Source of the DNA: DTFZ01 sp964510055
GTDB lineage: Bacteria; Bacillota; Clostridia; Christensenellales; SZUA-584
Direction of reading: 5' to 3'
Assembly: GCA_964510055.1 (NCBI GenBank)
Contig: CAZDZY010000055.1
Span: 1 to 19,643, forward strand
DNA length: 19,643 nt
Shown piece after piece: positions 1 through 6,853 of this stretch (position 1 is the stretch's first letter; each line of letters opens with the position of its first letter). Both the position numbers and the translations under genes were made by a program. Under the pieces are notes generated by a model. It was not told the origin of the DNA and did not search any database. It saw nothing but the letters and a program-made list of their open reading frames with translations.

Positions 1-602
1 TGAGAGCAGAGCTTATCAAGCTGCACAACAGAGTCAACACAACGTTTATATACGTTACGCACGACCAGACCGAGGCCATGACGCTCGGCAACCGTATCGT
101 TATAATGCGCGACGCTGTGATACAGCAGATAGGCACTCCGCAGGAAGTGTTCAATATGCCGGCGAACCTTTTTGTGGCAGGCTTTATCGGCATGCCGCAA
201 ATGAATTTCCTGCCGGCGGAGCTGACGCTGTCGGGCGGCAAGTATTCGGCCAGCGTAAGCACAGCGAATATAGTATTGCCGGACGATAAGCAGGGCATCC
301 TTAAAGCTAAGAATGATTTTCCTTCAAAGGTGGTATTAGGCGTACGCCCCGAACACGTCCGCCTCGTTTCCAAAGACACTCCTGGCAGCATAAAAGCCAA
401 GGTAGACGTCACGGAAATGATGGGCAGCGAGACATATCTCCACACGGCCGTGGATGGCAAGGAAGTCATCATCCGCGTGCAGACGGCGGAACTCGATAAA
501 TATGTTTCCGCGTACGGCGACGCCAATAACGTCAGCTTTATGATCCCGGAGAGCCGTTTACACCTGTTCGACCCCAAGACCGAGAAGAACATCTGTATAT
601 AA
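1..602 (+). CDS. Carbohydrate ABC transporter ATP-binding protein, MalK/UgpC/MsmX type (5' end cut off by window)
   Basis: C-terminal part of the ATPase that powers an ABC sugar importer at the inner face of the membrane. Reading from base 3 gives an uninterrupted frame with ELIKLHNRVNTTFIYVTHDQ, the end of the nucleotide-binding domain including the switch histidine (VTHDQ), then TEAMTLGNRIVIMRD. The motifs QQIGTPQEVFNMPANLFVAGFIG and MNF mark the start of the TOBE domain of the MalK/UgpC subfamily, and VLGVRPEHVRL lies within it. Walker A, the Q-loop and the signature motif must lie left of the window. Partner permeases and the binding protein are not visible, so the substrate cannot be named. 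MsmX-like ATPases can also serve several importers. The gene ends with TAA 12 bases before a strong hairpin terminator. The family call is firm; the substrate is unknown. Confidence 0.93.
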   Translation, partial: RAELIKLHNRVNTTFIYVTHDQTEAMTLGNRIVIMRDAVIQQIGTPQEVFNMPANLFVAGFIGMPQMNFLPAELTLSGGKYSASVSTANIVLPDDKQGILKAKNDFPSKVVLGVRPEHVRLVSKDTPGSIKAKVDVTEMMGSETYLHTAVDGKEVIIRVQTAELDKYVSAYGDANNVSFMIPESRLHLFDPKTEKNICI

Positions 603-614
603 ATTGAGAGACAT

Positions 615-643
615 AAAGCCCCGGCACTAACTGCCGGGGCTTT
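615..643 (+). terminator. Intrinsic terminator after the ABC ATPase gene, possibly bidirectional
   Basis: A perfect 12-bp stem (AAAGCCCCGGCA / TGCCGGGGCTTT) with a 5-base loop CTAAC begins 12 bases after the stop codon. It continues into TTTCTTATTA on the plus strand. On the minus strand the stem is followed by a shorter TTTAT, so it may also stop transcripts coming from the convergent lpd gene. Confidence 0.88.
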
Positions 644-747
644 CTTATTATAATAAAAAATTTATTATTCAGCGCGGGCCTGTATCCGTCTGCATATTAA
701 CTATACCGAAACCCGCTGCTTTCTCCGTTTCAGGCCTGTATAGATAA

Positions 748-2112
748 CTATTCCGCCTGGAAAACACATTCCTTTATTATCTCTGAAACCGTCGGATGCG
801 GAAAAACCACTCTTTTGACCTGCTCTGCTGTCATTTCGCGCCCTATCATCATACAGGCTCCGTATATGATCTCTGACGCGTAATTGCCTATCATATGGAA
901 CCCCATTATCCTGCCGCTGCCGTCGGTCGTTATCTTCGCGATGCCGTCGCCGCCTTCGTTCTCGGCAAGATACCTCCCCGAGAAACGCATCGATACGGTC
1001 TTTGTTTTGAGCCCTTTTGCTTCTGCCTGCTCTCCGGTCTCGCCAACCCACGCTACCTCGGGAGAAGTGAATATCACTCCGGGCACCGCGCTGTAATCCA
1101 TACTGTCCGGCTTGCCGAGCATATCGCTTACCGCAGCTTCGGCTTCCCGGTACGCGGTATGCGCGAGCATCGATCTTCCGTTGACGTCTCCGGCCGCGTA
1201 TACTCCGGGTATATTCGTCCTCATATGTCCGTCGGTCACTATAGCGCCCTTTTCAGTAAGCACTCCTATGCTTTCAAGCCCAAGGCCGGCCGTATACGGG
1301 CGCCTGCCCGCCGAGAGCAGCACGAGGCCGCACTCTATCCTTTCGGTCCCCGCCGCTCCTACCATCGTAACAAAGCCCTGCTCCACTCCCGTGAGCCTGC
1401 GCCCGAGCATGAACACTATGCCCTTTTTTTCAAGGTTTTTTTTCAGTATCGCGCTTATCTCCGGGTCTATGCCGCCGCCGATATTTTCGAGCATCTCGAC
1501 CACAGTCACTTTGCTCCCTGCCGAAGCAAAATACGATGCCATCTCGAGGCCTATCACCCCTCCGCCGATAACCGCGAGGTTTTCGGGCAATACATCCAAA
1601 CTGAGCATCTCTTTGCTCGTTACGGCGAAACCGTTCTCCAAAGCCTCTTTCAGCCCCGGTACGGGAGGCACCGCCGGTGCGGATCCCGTGGCGACAAGAA
1701 GCCTTTTGCCTTCATATGCTTCTTCTCCTGCTTCTTCTCCGCATTTTACAATAAAACCTTCGCCTTGCCCAATTATCTTTGCCTCGCCAGAAACCAGCGC
1801 AACTCCGGCTGCCTTTAGCTGCGACCTTACGCCCGCCACAAGCGTTTTAACGACCCTGTTTTTGCGCGCCACCACTGCCTTGTGGTCGATCTTTACGCTT
1901 TGCGCAGATACTCCGTACTTCCCGCCATTCTCCGCGTTATCTTTTATTTTCGCAGAGTACAGAAACGTTTTTGTCGGTATGCATCCTTCGTTGAGGCAAA
2001 CGCCGCCCAACGCGCTCTTTTCTATCAGCAGCGTATCAAGGCCGCCCGCGCCCGCAAGCTCCGCCGCCCGGTAACCCGCCGGGCCTCCGCCCAGCACTAT
2101 CAGATCGTACAT
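748..2112 (-). CDS. lpdA: Dihydrolipoamide dehydrogenase (class I pyridine nucleotide-disulfide oxidoreductase)
   Basis: A cytoplasmic FAD enzyme that reoxidises protein-bound dihydrolipoamide with NAD+ (E3 of 2-oxoacid dehydrogenases, or the L-protein of glycine cleavage). The 454 aa match the family length. The FAD-binding GGGPAGY is at residues 8-14 and the redox disulfide C39-LNEG-C44 follows in GGVCLNEGCIPTK. The NAD-binding VIGGGVIGLEMASYFASAG is near residue 180, the second FAD motif includes VYAAGDV, and the C-terminal HPTVSEIIKE carries the His-Glu pair. The start is supported by GGAGGTG 7 bases upstream. A strong promoter lies about 180 bases upstream and a possible small ORF lies between. 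No E1, E2 or gcv genes are adjacent, so the partner complex is unknown. It faces away from the BMC genes and is probably unrelated to them. Confidence 0.93.
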   Translation of the reverse strand: MYDLIVLGGGPAGYRAAELAGAGGLDTLLIEKSALGGVCLNEGCIPTKTFLYSAKIKDNAENGGKYGVSAQSVKIDHKAVVARKNRVVKTLVAGVRSQLKAAGVALVSGEAKIIGQGEGFIVKCGEEAGEEAYEGKRLLVATGSAPAVPPVPGLKEALENGFAVTSKEMLSLDVLPENLAVIGGGVIGLEMASYFASAGSKVTVVEMLENIGGGIDPEISAILKKNLEKKGIVFMLGRRLTGVEQGFVTMVGAAGTERIECGLVLLSAGRRPYTAGLGLESIGVLTEKGAIVTDGHMRTNIPGVYAAGDVNGRSMLAHTAYREAEAAVSDMLGKPDSMDYSAVPGVIFTSPEVAWVGETGEQAEAKGLKTKTVSMRFSGRYLAENEGGDGIAKITTDGSGRIMGFHMIGNYASEIIYGACMMIGREMTAEQVKRVVFPHPTVSEIIKECVFQAE

Positions 2113-2127
2113 ACAATCACCTCCGGA

Positions 2128-2226
2128 TCAACCTATGGCCTTCGCGTGCCCCAGCAGGTACTTTTCGGCTTCCGGTACAATCGGAGCCCCTTTTACAATG
2201 GTGGACTTTATCAGTATTATTATCAT
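2128..2226 (-). CDS. Possible 32-codon leader ORF upstream of lpdA
   Basis: ATG to TGA frame encoding a peptide that begins MIIILIKSTIVKGAPIVPEA and ends LLGHAKAIG. It lies inside the leader expected from the lpd promoter and stops 4 bases before the GGAGG of lpd, a layout that would allow translational coupling. After the first few codons the composition resembles the neighbouring genes. Against it: no Shine-Dalgarno sequence precedes the ATG, the first codons are an ATA repeat, and I recognise no family. It could be a leader peptide, the decayed end of a former upstream gene, or chance. Confidence 0.3.
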   Translation of the reverse strand: MIIILIKSTIVKGAPIVPEAEKYLLGHAKAIG

Positions 2227-2295
2227 TTATGCAGTTATTATTTTAAGTTGTATCCATAGAGCGGCACGCCTGCCGCCGAAATGTTTCTATATAAT

Positions 2296-2324
2296 ATTCT
2301 AATACCCCGCCAAACGCTTGTCAA
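2296..2324 (-). promoter_or_regulatory. Sigma-A-type promoter for lpdA
   Basis: On the minus strand TTGACA (2319-2324) is followed by exactly 17 bases and then TAGAAT (2296-2301). Transcription would start near 2289, giving a leader of roughly 175 bases. An inverted repeat TTGTC-AAA-GACAA (2318-2330) overlaps the -35 box and could be a protein-binding site; it does not match the operator found at the BMC promoters. Confidence 0.7.
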
Positions 2325-2523
2325 AGACAATGCAAGGCATAATTGAATATATTATTCCGGAGCGGCCGGATCGGCTATTGCCCGGCGGAACGGGTATTTT
2401 GAAGGAATAATCCTGATGTATGCAGCATAAGTTTTTCATAGGCCTTTTCTTTTAAAGCATAAATGAACACATACTCTTAATATCACAGAATTTTGAATAC
2501 GTTTGATTTCTGCGGAGGAAAAG
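2325..2523. other. Intergenic region before the peptidoglycan-binding/EEP gene
   Basis: Apart from the lpd promoter at its edge and the GGAGG for the next gene (2514-2518), I see no RNA gene, strong sigma-A promoter or repeat here. The stretch is mixed in composition, with a GC-rich patch near 2360-2395 and AT-rich flanks. The promoter of the plus-strand gene is probably in it but could not be assigned with confidence. Confidence 0.5.
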
Positions 2524-3360
2524 ATGCGGACATTATACCTGACTTACCCTTATTTAACCGGTGAAGATGTAAAGCAATTTCAAACGCTTGTAATACAAAA
2601 CGGGTTTGATCCCGGCCCTGTTGACGGGGTTTACGGGCAGGATTCGACAGACGCCTGCATGTCGTTCCAATATTCAAAAGGCTTAGTCGTAGATGGTATA
2701 TGCGGCCCTAAAACCTGGGCTGCGCTGTTTGCCGGAGTCAAGGTCAGGATCAAAGCCGGAACATGGAATATTAAACGGGGTTACGGTAATATTCATGCTC
2801 AACAGGCATTTTTAGAGTCGCAGAACGCACAGCTGATGGGGCTCCAGGAGGTCTTCGTCAGCAGAAACACCAATAATCTGTCGGATTTAAAAACTTCTAC
2901 GATGCAGCAGGCTTTGTTTGCTCCGACTATAAATTATAGAAATGGGGCGCAGTTTGGCATCGGTTTGCTTTCGTTTTCCGGTTACGGGCCGATGCAGGTC
3001 TATAAATTAGACAGTAATGGTTATGAAAAGCGTATACTGCAACAAACCTCTATAACGGTCGGTAATAAGATCTTATCGGTCTACAATACACATTTTTCCT
3101 GGGAAACCGCTTCGATCCGCGCAAAACAGTTTGCCCAGGTTATGCGGGTAATGAACAGCGATATAAACAAATATAAAGTTCTTTTCGGAGATTTTAACGC
3201 AAGGGATTCTGAATTTGCGGCGCTAAGAGATTATACGGTTTCATTAAACAGAACTATCGATAAGATCATTGTATCGAAAAGCATCAGCGTGCTCAATTAC
3301 ACGGTTGTTCCGTCAAATTTGTCTGACCATGATCCTGTCTTTGCATTACTTGAATTCTAA
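2524..3360 (+). CDS. Peptidoglycan-binding domain fused to an endonuclease/exonuclease/phosphatase (DNase I-like) domain
   Basis: A 278-aa protein with two domains. Residues about 10-70 look like PG_binding_1 (DVKQFQTLVIQNGFDPGPVDG, then GLVVDGICGPKTWAALF). Residues about 75-278 carry all motifs of the EEP phosphohydrolase fold: GTWNIKRG (N82), LQEV (E109), NTHF (H190), GDFNA (D223, N225), D246 in DKIIVS and SDHDPV (D268, H269). The domain should be a metal-dependent phosphodiesterase or nuclease; the substrate is unknown. The ATG at 2524 is chosen because GGAGG sits 5 bases upstream; an upstream TTG at 2503 would read through that ribosome site. No signal peptide is seen, so the site of action is unclear. 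The gene is more AT-rich than its neighbours, faces opposite to both, and converges on the BMC operon, which is compatible with independent acquisition. Confidence 0.85.
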   Translation: MRTLYLTYPYLTGEDVKQFQTLVIQNGFDPGPVDGVYGQDSTDACMSFQYSKGLVVDGICGPKTWAALFAGVKVRIKAGTWNIKRGYGNIHAQQAFLESQNAQLMGLQEVFVSRNTNNLSDLKTSTMQQALFAPTINYRNGAQFGIGLLSFSGYGPMQVYKLDSNGYEKRILQQTSITVGNKILSVYNTHFSWETASIRAKQFAQVMRVMNSDINKYKVLFGDFNARDSEFAALRDYTVSLNRTIDKIIVSKSISVLNYTVVPSNLSDHDPVFALLEF

Positions 3361-3396
3361 TAGACGGATCTTCTCTTCAGCCTGCTTATCTTTTCA

Positions 3397-4143
3397 TTAA
3401 CCTTTTATGATCTGCACGGATTTGCTGCAGCCGAACCTTTGCGCGCCTGCCGCTATCAGAGAACGCACCGTCTCGGCATCGGATATCCCGCCGTCTATCT
3501 TTATTCCTGTTCCGGCGCCCAGTATGCCGCGCACGAACTTTACGTCTTCTGCGGCTGCCTTTTTGCCTGAAAGCGCGTTTGATATCTTCACGTAATCTAC
3601 CCCGGCAGCCTTCGCAACGCCCAGCGCTACAGGCTTTTCGGCGTCCGTATACAGACCCTGTTCATATATCGCTTTAACGACGGCCCTGCCGCGCGCTATA
3701 TTCATTATCTCTTTCAGGTCGCGTACGGCTTCGTCGGTCTCACCGTTCTTTATCGCCAGTATGTTCATCGCCACGTCAAGCTCTTCCGCGCCGTTCTTTA
3801 TAGCTTCCCTTACTTCCGCAGCCTTGGCCGCGGTCGAGGCCGCGCCGTGCGGAAACCCTGCGACAGTACATACTTTTATCCCGCTTCCGCGAAGCTGCCC
3901 GGCCGCGAGCGAAACGTAATACGGGGATACGCATACGTTCGCCATCCTGCACTCCCGCGCTTCCCGGCAGGCTTTTATTATCTTGTCGGCCGTAATATCG
4001 GGGCTCAATACGCTATGTTCAATAGTGCCTGCCACATCGGCGCCGGTATCTTTTTTTGGAGCATTGACCCCGCCGCATTGCTGCTTCCCGGCGCGCGCCA
4101 ATACCTCCTGTGTAACTTTCGCTACAATAGCCTCAATATCCAA
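3397..4143 (-). CDS. deoC: DeoC-type aldolase 1, divergent, with N-terminal encapsulation-like helix
   Basis: A class I (Schiff-base) aldolase of the deoxyribose-phosphate aldolase family and last gene of the BMC operon. Catalytic positions are kept: D123 in EELDVAMN, K186 in DYVKIS and K215 in GIKIDGG. The normal KTSTGF loop after the Schiff-base lysine reads KISNAL and the phosphate-loop region is altered (FGCSKS), so the substrate may not be deoxyribose 5-phosphate. Residues 1-19, MDIEAIVAKVTQEVLARAG, form an amphipathic helix followed by a loose linker (about 20-38), as in BMC cargo. I prefer a TTG start at 4143: AAAGGATGG lies at ribosome-site distance, and the start then matches DeoC2 (MDIEKIIREVTSEILKEVG). 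An in-frame ATG at 4152 would add three residues but has AAAGG directly abutting it. The eutN-1 stop is 13 bases upstream. No terminator is obvious in the 36 bases after the stop. Confidence 0.85.
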   Translation of the reverse strand: MDIEAIVAKVTQEVLARAGKQQCGGVNAPKKDTGADVAGTIEHSVLSPDITADKIIKACREARECRMANVCVSPYYVSLAAGQLRGSGIKVCTVAGFPHGAASTAAKAAEVREAIKNGAEELDVAMNILAIKNGETDEAVRDLKEIMNIARGRAVVKAIYEQGLYTDAEKPVALGVAKAAGVDYVKISNALSGKKAAAEDVKFVRGILGAGTGIKIDGGISDAETVRSLIAAGAQRFGCSKSVQIIKG

Positions 4144-4156
4144 TTTTCCCATCCTT

Positions 4157-4444
4157 TCAAACGGGGATCGTCTCGCCTTTTACAGTATAGTGGTCGATAA
4201 CGCCGCACACAGTCCAATCGGCTACAGCCTTTTTGTCTCCCAGTATCATCAAGGCCGCCCCGCCGTCGACGTTTACGAGCACGGTATCGCCCACGCCCGC
4301 GTCAGCGGCGTCAAAAGCTATCTGCCTTACGCCGTACGGCTTTTTATCGAGCCCGATAAACTCGACTATCAAAAGCTTTTTTCCCCGGTGGGATTCTTCT
4401 TTTATCGTTGAAACGACATTTCCCACTACTCTCGCAAGCAGCAT
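4157..4444 (-). CDS. eutN: BMC-P shell vertex protein (EutN/CcmL family), copy 1
   Basis: A 95-aa pentamer-forming protein that caps vertices of the microcompartment shell. It begins MLLARVVGNVVSTIKEESHRG, with the typical EutN/CcmL start followed by KLLIVEFI, then GVGDTVLVNVDGGAA in the middle and CGVIDHYTV near the end. It sits between BMC-H1 and deoC1, with AAGG about 10 bases before its ATG. It is one of three EutN-type proteins in the operon; they differ clearly from each other, so they are not recent duplicates and may form different vertices or mixed pentamers. Confidence 0.94.
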   Translation of the reverse strand: MLLARVVGNVVSTIKEESHRGKKLLIVEFIGLDKKPYGVRQIAFDAADAGVGDTVLVNVDGGAALMILGDKKAVADWTVCGVIDHYTVKGETIPV

Positions 4445-4466
4445 ATTGATTTACCTTCACTTATCC

Positions 4467-4736
4467 TCAAGGAAGTATGCCTTCAACGTCGTCATGCGGG
4501 CTCGGTATTACGTGCACGCTGAACAGCTCTCCCACTCTTTTCGCTGCCGCCGCCCCCGCGTCTACCGCGGCTTTCACCGCTCCCACGTCTCCGCGCACCA
4601 TTACCGTAACCAGCCCGGACCCGACTTTTTCCTTGCCCATAAGCTTTACGTTAGCCGCTTTTACCATCGCGTCGGCAGCCTCTATGGCTCCGACAAGTCC
4701 TCTTGTCTCCACCATTCCTAAAGCCTGTTTCTCCAT
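4467..4736 (-). CDS. BMC-H shell hexamer protein 1 (PduA/CcmK family)
   Basis: An 89-aa single-BMC-domain protein that tiles the shell facets as hexamers with a central pore. Diagnostic features are ALGMVETRGLVGAIEAADAM at the start, KVGSGLVTVMVRGDVGAVKAAVDAG in the middle (GSG is the pore loop, as in PduA) and VGELFSVHVIPSPHDDVE near the end. It differs from BMC-H2 at only six of 89 aligned positions but lacks that protein's C-terminal tail. Spacing to eutN-2 upstream is 12 bases. The small polar pore fits passage of small polar sugar phosphates or acyl phosphates, by analogy with PduA. Confidence 0.96.
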   Translation of the reverse strand: MEKQALGMVETRGLVGAIEAADAMVKAANVKLMGKEKVGSGLVTVMVRGDVGAVKAAVDAGAAAAKRVGELFSVHVIPSPHDDVEGILP

Positions 4737-4748
4737 GATACTTCTCCT

Positions 4749-5018
4749 TTATATTTCTTCGTTAAATCTGTCGATAAACCCGACAATAGCCGAATCGACC
4801 GGAATGATCCTGCGCTCTTTGAAAGGAAGGGTCGCTTCTTTCTTTCCGATAAGATATACAAGGTCGCCCCTTCCGGCCTGCCTTGTGCCGTCGGCCGAGA
4901 CCTCAAAACCTTTGGGCGATCCGTTCTCAATAAGCTGCACGACCAAAAGCTTTACTCCTTTTAAGTTTTCATCCTTTACCGTGCTTACTACAGAACCGAC
5001 GACCTTCCCCGCGTACAT
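4749..5018 (-). CDS. eutN: BMC-P shell vertex protein (EutN/CcmL family), copy 2
   Basis: An 89-aa EutN/CcmL-type pentamer protein. It starts MYAGKVVGSVVSTVKDENLKG and continues KLLVVQLIENG, with GRGDLVYLIGKKEA in the middle and DSAIVGFIDRF at the end, the usual closing strand. It lies between the two near-identical BMC-H genes: it begins 3 bases after the BMC-H2 stop and ends 12 bases before BMC-H1. AAGG at the end of the BMC-H2 gene probably serves as its ribosome site, so translation is likely coupled. Confidence 0.94.
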   Translation of the reverse strand: MYAGKVVGSVVSTVKDENLKGVKLLVVQLIENGSPKGFEVSADGTRQAGRGDLVYLIGKKEATLPFKERRIIPVDSAIVGFIDRFNEEI

Positions 5019-5021
5019 GCT

Positions 5022-5327
5022 CTAGGCCTTCTTTTCGGATTTTGCTGATTTCTCGGGTTGGGGCAGTATGTCCTCAACATCGTCGTGCGGGCGGGGTATC
5101 ACATGTACGCTGACGAGTTCGCCCACCCTTTTTGCCGCAGCGGCTCCGGCGTCGACAGACGCTTTGACAGCCCCGACGTCGCCCCTTACCATTACGGTGA
5201 CGAGCCCGGAACCCACCTTCTCCTTGCCGATAAGCTTTACATTAGCGGCTTTTACCATAGCGTCGGCTGCCTCTATCGCGCCTACGAGCCCTCTCGTTTC
5301 AACCATTCCCAAAGCTTCTTTTTCCAT
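5022..5327 (-). CDS. BMC-H shell hexamer protein 2 with charged C-terminal tail (PduA/CcmK family)
   Basis: A 101-aa single-BMC-domain hexamer protein. Residues 1-89 match BMC-H1 except at positions 4, 33, 57, 72, 79 and 86, and the GSG pore loop in KVGSGLVTV is identical. Residues 90-101 (QPEKSAKSEKKA) form a Lys/Glu/Ser-rich tail absent from BMC-H1. By analogy with PduA this tail would emerge on one face of the hexamer and might contact cargo or neighbours; that is inference. AGGAG lies 9 bases before the ATG. Upstream come an extended -10-like sequence and a GC-rich hairpin, so the shell genes may have their own expression level within the operon. Confidence 0.96.
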   Translation of the reverse strand: MEKEALGMVETRGLVGAIEAADAMVKAANVKLIGKEKVGSGLVTVMVRGDVGAVKASVDAGAAAAKRVGELVSVHVIPRPHDDVEDILPQPEKSAKSEKKA

Positions 5328-5355
5328 TGCCTTATCTCCTTTTTATTTTAAATTT

Positions 5356-5364
5356 ATTTTATCA
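5356..5364 (-). promoter_or_regulatory. Possible extended -10 promoter for the shell-gene block
   Basis: The minus strand reads TG-A-TAAAAT (TGnTATAAT-like), which would start transcription near 5349, just before the BMC-H2 ribosome site. The -35 region is only T-rich (TTTTTT, 16 bases away). In an AT-rich gap such matches arise easily, so this is a weak call. Confidence 0.25.
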
Positions 5365-5392
5365 GAGTATTGACTTTAAAAAATCGGATGGA

Positions 5393-5411
5393 ACGGCGGC
5401 GCTGCCGCCGT
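5393..5411 (-). other. GC-rich intercistronic hairpin between the aldehyde dehydrogenase and shell genes
   Basis: A perfect 8-bp stem ACGGCGGC / GCCGCCGT with a 3-base loop sits in the 110-base gap between the aldehyde dehydrogenase stop and BMC-H2. On the minus strand a run of six T follows only about 9 bases later, so it is not a standard terminator. It may act as an mRNA processing or stability element, or as a weak attenuator that sets the ratio of enzyme to shell transcripts. Confidence 0.5.
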
Positions 5412-5437
5412 CCCTTCCCAATTGCGTTACTCTTGCT

Positions 5438-6838
5438 TTATACTATCCTGAAATTGCCGTAAAGCACGCACCTTCTCAGGCGCGTGAACGTGCGCGCGCT
5501 GGTCACGCCCTCGCCGGTAGGCGTAGCTATAGTAAGCGAAGCGAAGCCTTCGCCGTTAAACCCTAGTCCGGCGTAAGAAGGAGCGTTCTTGACGAATATC
5601 GAAGTATTGAGAGCTTTTGCCGCCATAGACAGATGAGTAACATTCTGCGAGTGCATCATCGCGGTATGTTTGCAGCCGTTTTCCGCCTTAACGGCTTTCT
5701 CTATGGCTTTTTCGATATCGCTCTCTATGCGTACGATCCCCAGCACCGGCATGAGCATTTCTGTTGTGACGAACGGATGATCTGCAGCCACATCGGCTAT
5801 GATGAGGCGCGGGCTGCCTTCAAACGGTATTCCGCTCTCCCTGAGTATGACCGCGGCGTCGCGGCCCACGAATCTCCTGTTTACAGCATATCCGCCGTCT
5901 CTTTTCTCAAATACGGTATTGACTATCTTTGATATATCAAAGTCTGATACCTTGAAGGCTCCGTGTTTCTGCATTTCATTCATCAGAGCGTTAGCAGCGC
6001 TGTCATATACGAATACTTCTTTTTCCGCGATGCAGAGCACGTTGTTGTCGAACGAAGCGCCGTCAACTATGTCTTTAGCGGCCTGCGGGATAACAGCCGT
6101 ATCGTCGACTATAACGGGCGGGTTCCCCGGCCCCGCCGCGATCACTTTTTTCCCCGTCTTCATAGCCACTTTCACTACCGCTTCTCCGCCTGTAATGACA
6201 AGCAGGGGTATATCCTTATGCTCCATTATCGCCTTGCCCGTCTCAAGCGTAGGCTCTTTTACAGTGCATATGAGCGCTGACGGCCCTCCGGCGGAAACTA
6301 TGGCCTCGTTCAGTATGCGCATCGTTTCCGTAGACGCCTTTTTCGCAGCCGGGTGCGGGTTATATACTACCGCGTTGCCCGCGGCTATCATGCTTATCGA
6401 GTTGTTTATTACTGTAGACGTAGGGTTCGTAGACGGTGTTATCGCCCCTATTACCCCAAACGGCGCCCGCTCCACAAGCGTGAGCCCGAAATCGCCGCTC
6501 ATGGCGTCGGCATTCAGATCTTCTATGCCCGGCGTCTTCTCTATGGCAAGCCTGTTCTTCAGTATCTTATGCTCAACCCTGCCGTATCCGGTCTCGTTAT
6601 GCGCAAGTTCCGAAAGATATTTAACGTTCTGCATAGCTGCCTGCCTCATAGCCTCTATAAGCTTTCCGCGCTTCCCGAGGCTCATGTTCGCAAGCTCAGC
6701 CTGGGCGGCTTTCGCTGATGCGATCGCTTCATCCGCAGTGTCGCACAGCCAGCGGCCCGCCGCGGCGGTCCCGACTATCCTTCTAACGGTTTCTTCTATT
6801 ACCGAACGGATCTCCTGTTCCGTCAAATCCATTTTCAT
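5438..6838 (-). CDS. pduP: CoA-acylating aldehyde dehydrogenase, PduP/EutE type, BMC cargo
   Basis: Oxidises an aldehyde with NAD+ and CoA to acyl-CoA inside the microcompartment; in a DeoC-based pathway the aldehyde would be acetaldehyde. The 466 aa fit the family. The catalytic cysteine is C269 in SFDNNVLCIAEKEVF. PFGVIGAITPSTNPTSTVINN, AAGPGNPPVIVDDTA and the C-terminal NGEGFASLTIATPTGEGVTS are typical PduP/EutE blocks. Residues about 5-23 (LTEQEIRSVIEETVRRIVG) form an amphipathic helix of the encapsulation-peptide type, followed by a short linker. It lies between eutN-3 (15-base gap) and the shell genes. Its product would go to PduL. The symbol reflects family resemblance; the true aldehyde substrate is not shown by sequence. 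Confidence 0.93.
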   Translation of the reverse strand: MKMDLTEQEIRSVIEETVRRIVGTAAAGRWLCDTADEAIASAKAAQAELANMSLGKRGKLIEAMRQAAMQNVKYLSELAHNETGYGRVEHKILKNRLAIEKTPGIEDLNADAMSGDFGLTLVERAPFGVIGAITPSTNPTSTVINNSISMIAAGNAVVYNPHPAAKKASTETMRILNEAIVSAGGPSALICTVKEPTLETGKAIMEHKDIPLLVITGGEAVVKVAMKTGKKVIAAGPGNPPVIVDDTAVIPQAAKDIVDGASFDNNVLCIAEKEVFVYDSAANALMNEMQKHGAFKVSDFDISKIVNTVFEKRDGGYAVNRRFVGRDAAVILRESGIPFEGSPRLIIADVAADHPFVTTEMLMPVLGIVRIESDIEKAIEKAVKAENGCKHTAMMHSQNVTHLSMAAKALNTSIFVKNAPSYAGLGFNGEGFASLTIATPTGEGVTSARTFTRLRRCVLYGNFRIV

Positions 6839-6853
6839 ATCCCTCCAGGCTTT

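Noticed and set aside
895..1818. Long plus-strand reading frame of 307 codons (and a 320-codon frame at 1112-2074) opposite lpdA.
   Set aside because: Both lie antisense to a complete, motif-rich lpdA, have no family features and no ribosome site; they are by-products of codon bias.
2403..2440. Sporulation sigma-E-like promoter (GAATAAT, 14 bases, CATAAGTT) before the PG-binding/EEP gene.
   Set aside because: The -10 part matches only partly and the region is short and AT-rich; no other sporulation evidence is present, so it is not listed as a feature.
3361..3396. Bidirectional terminator between the convergent EEP and deoC1 genes.
   Set aside because: No inverted repeat with a T-run is visible in the 36-base gap.
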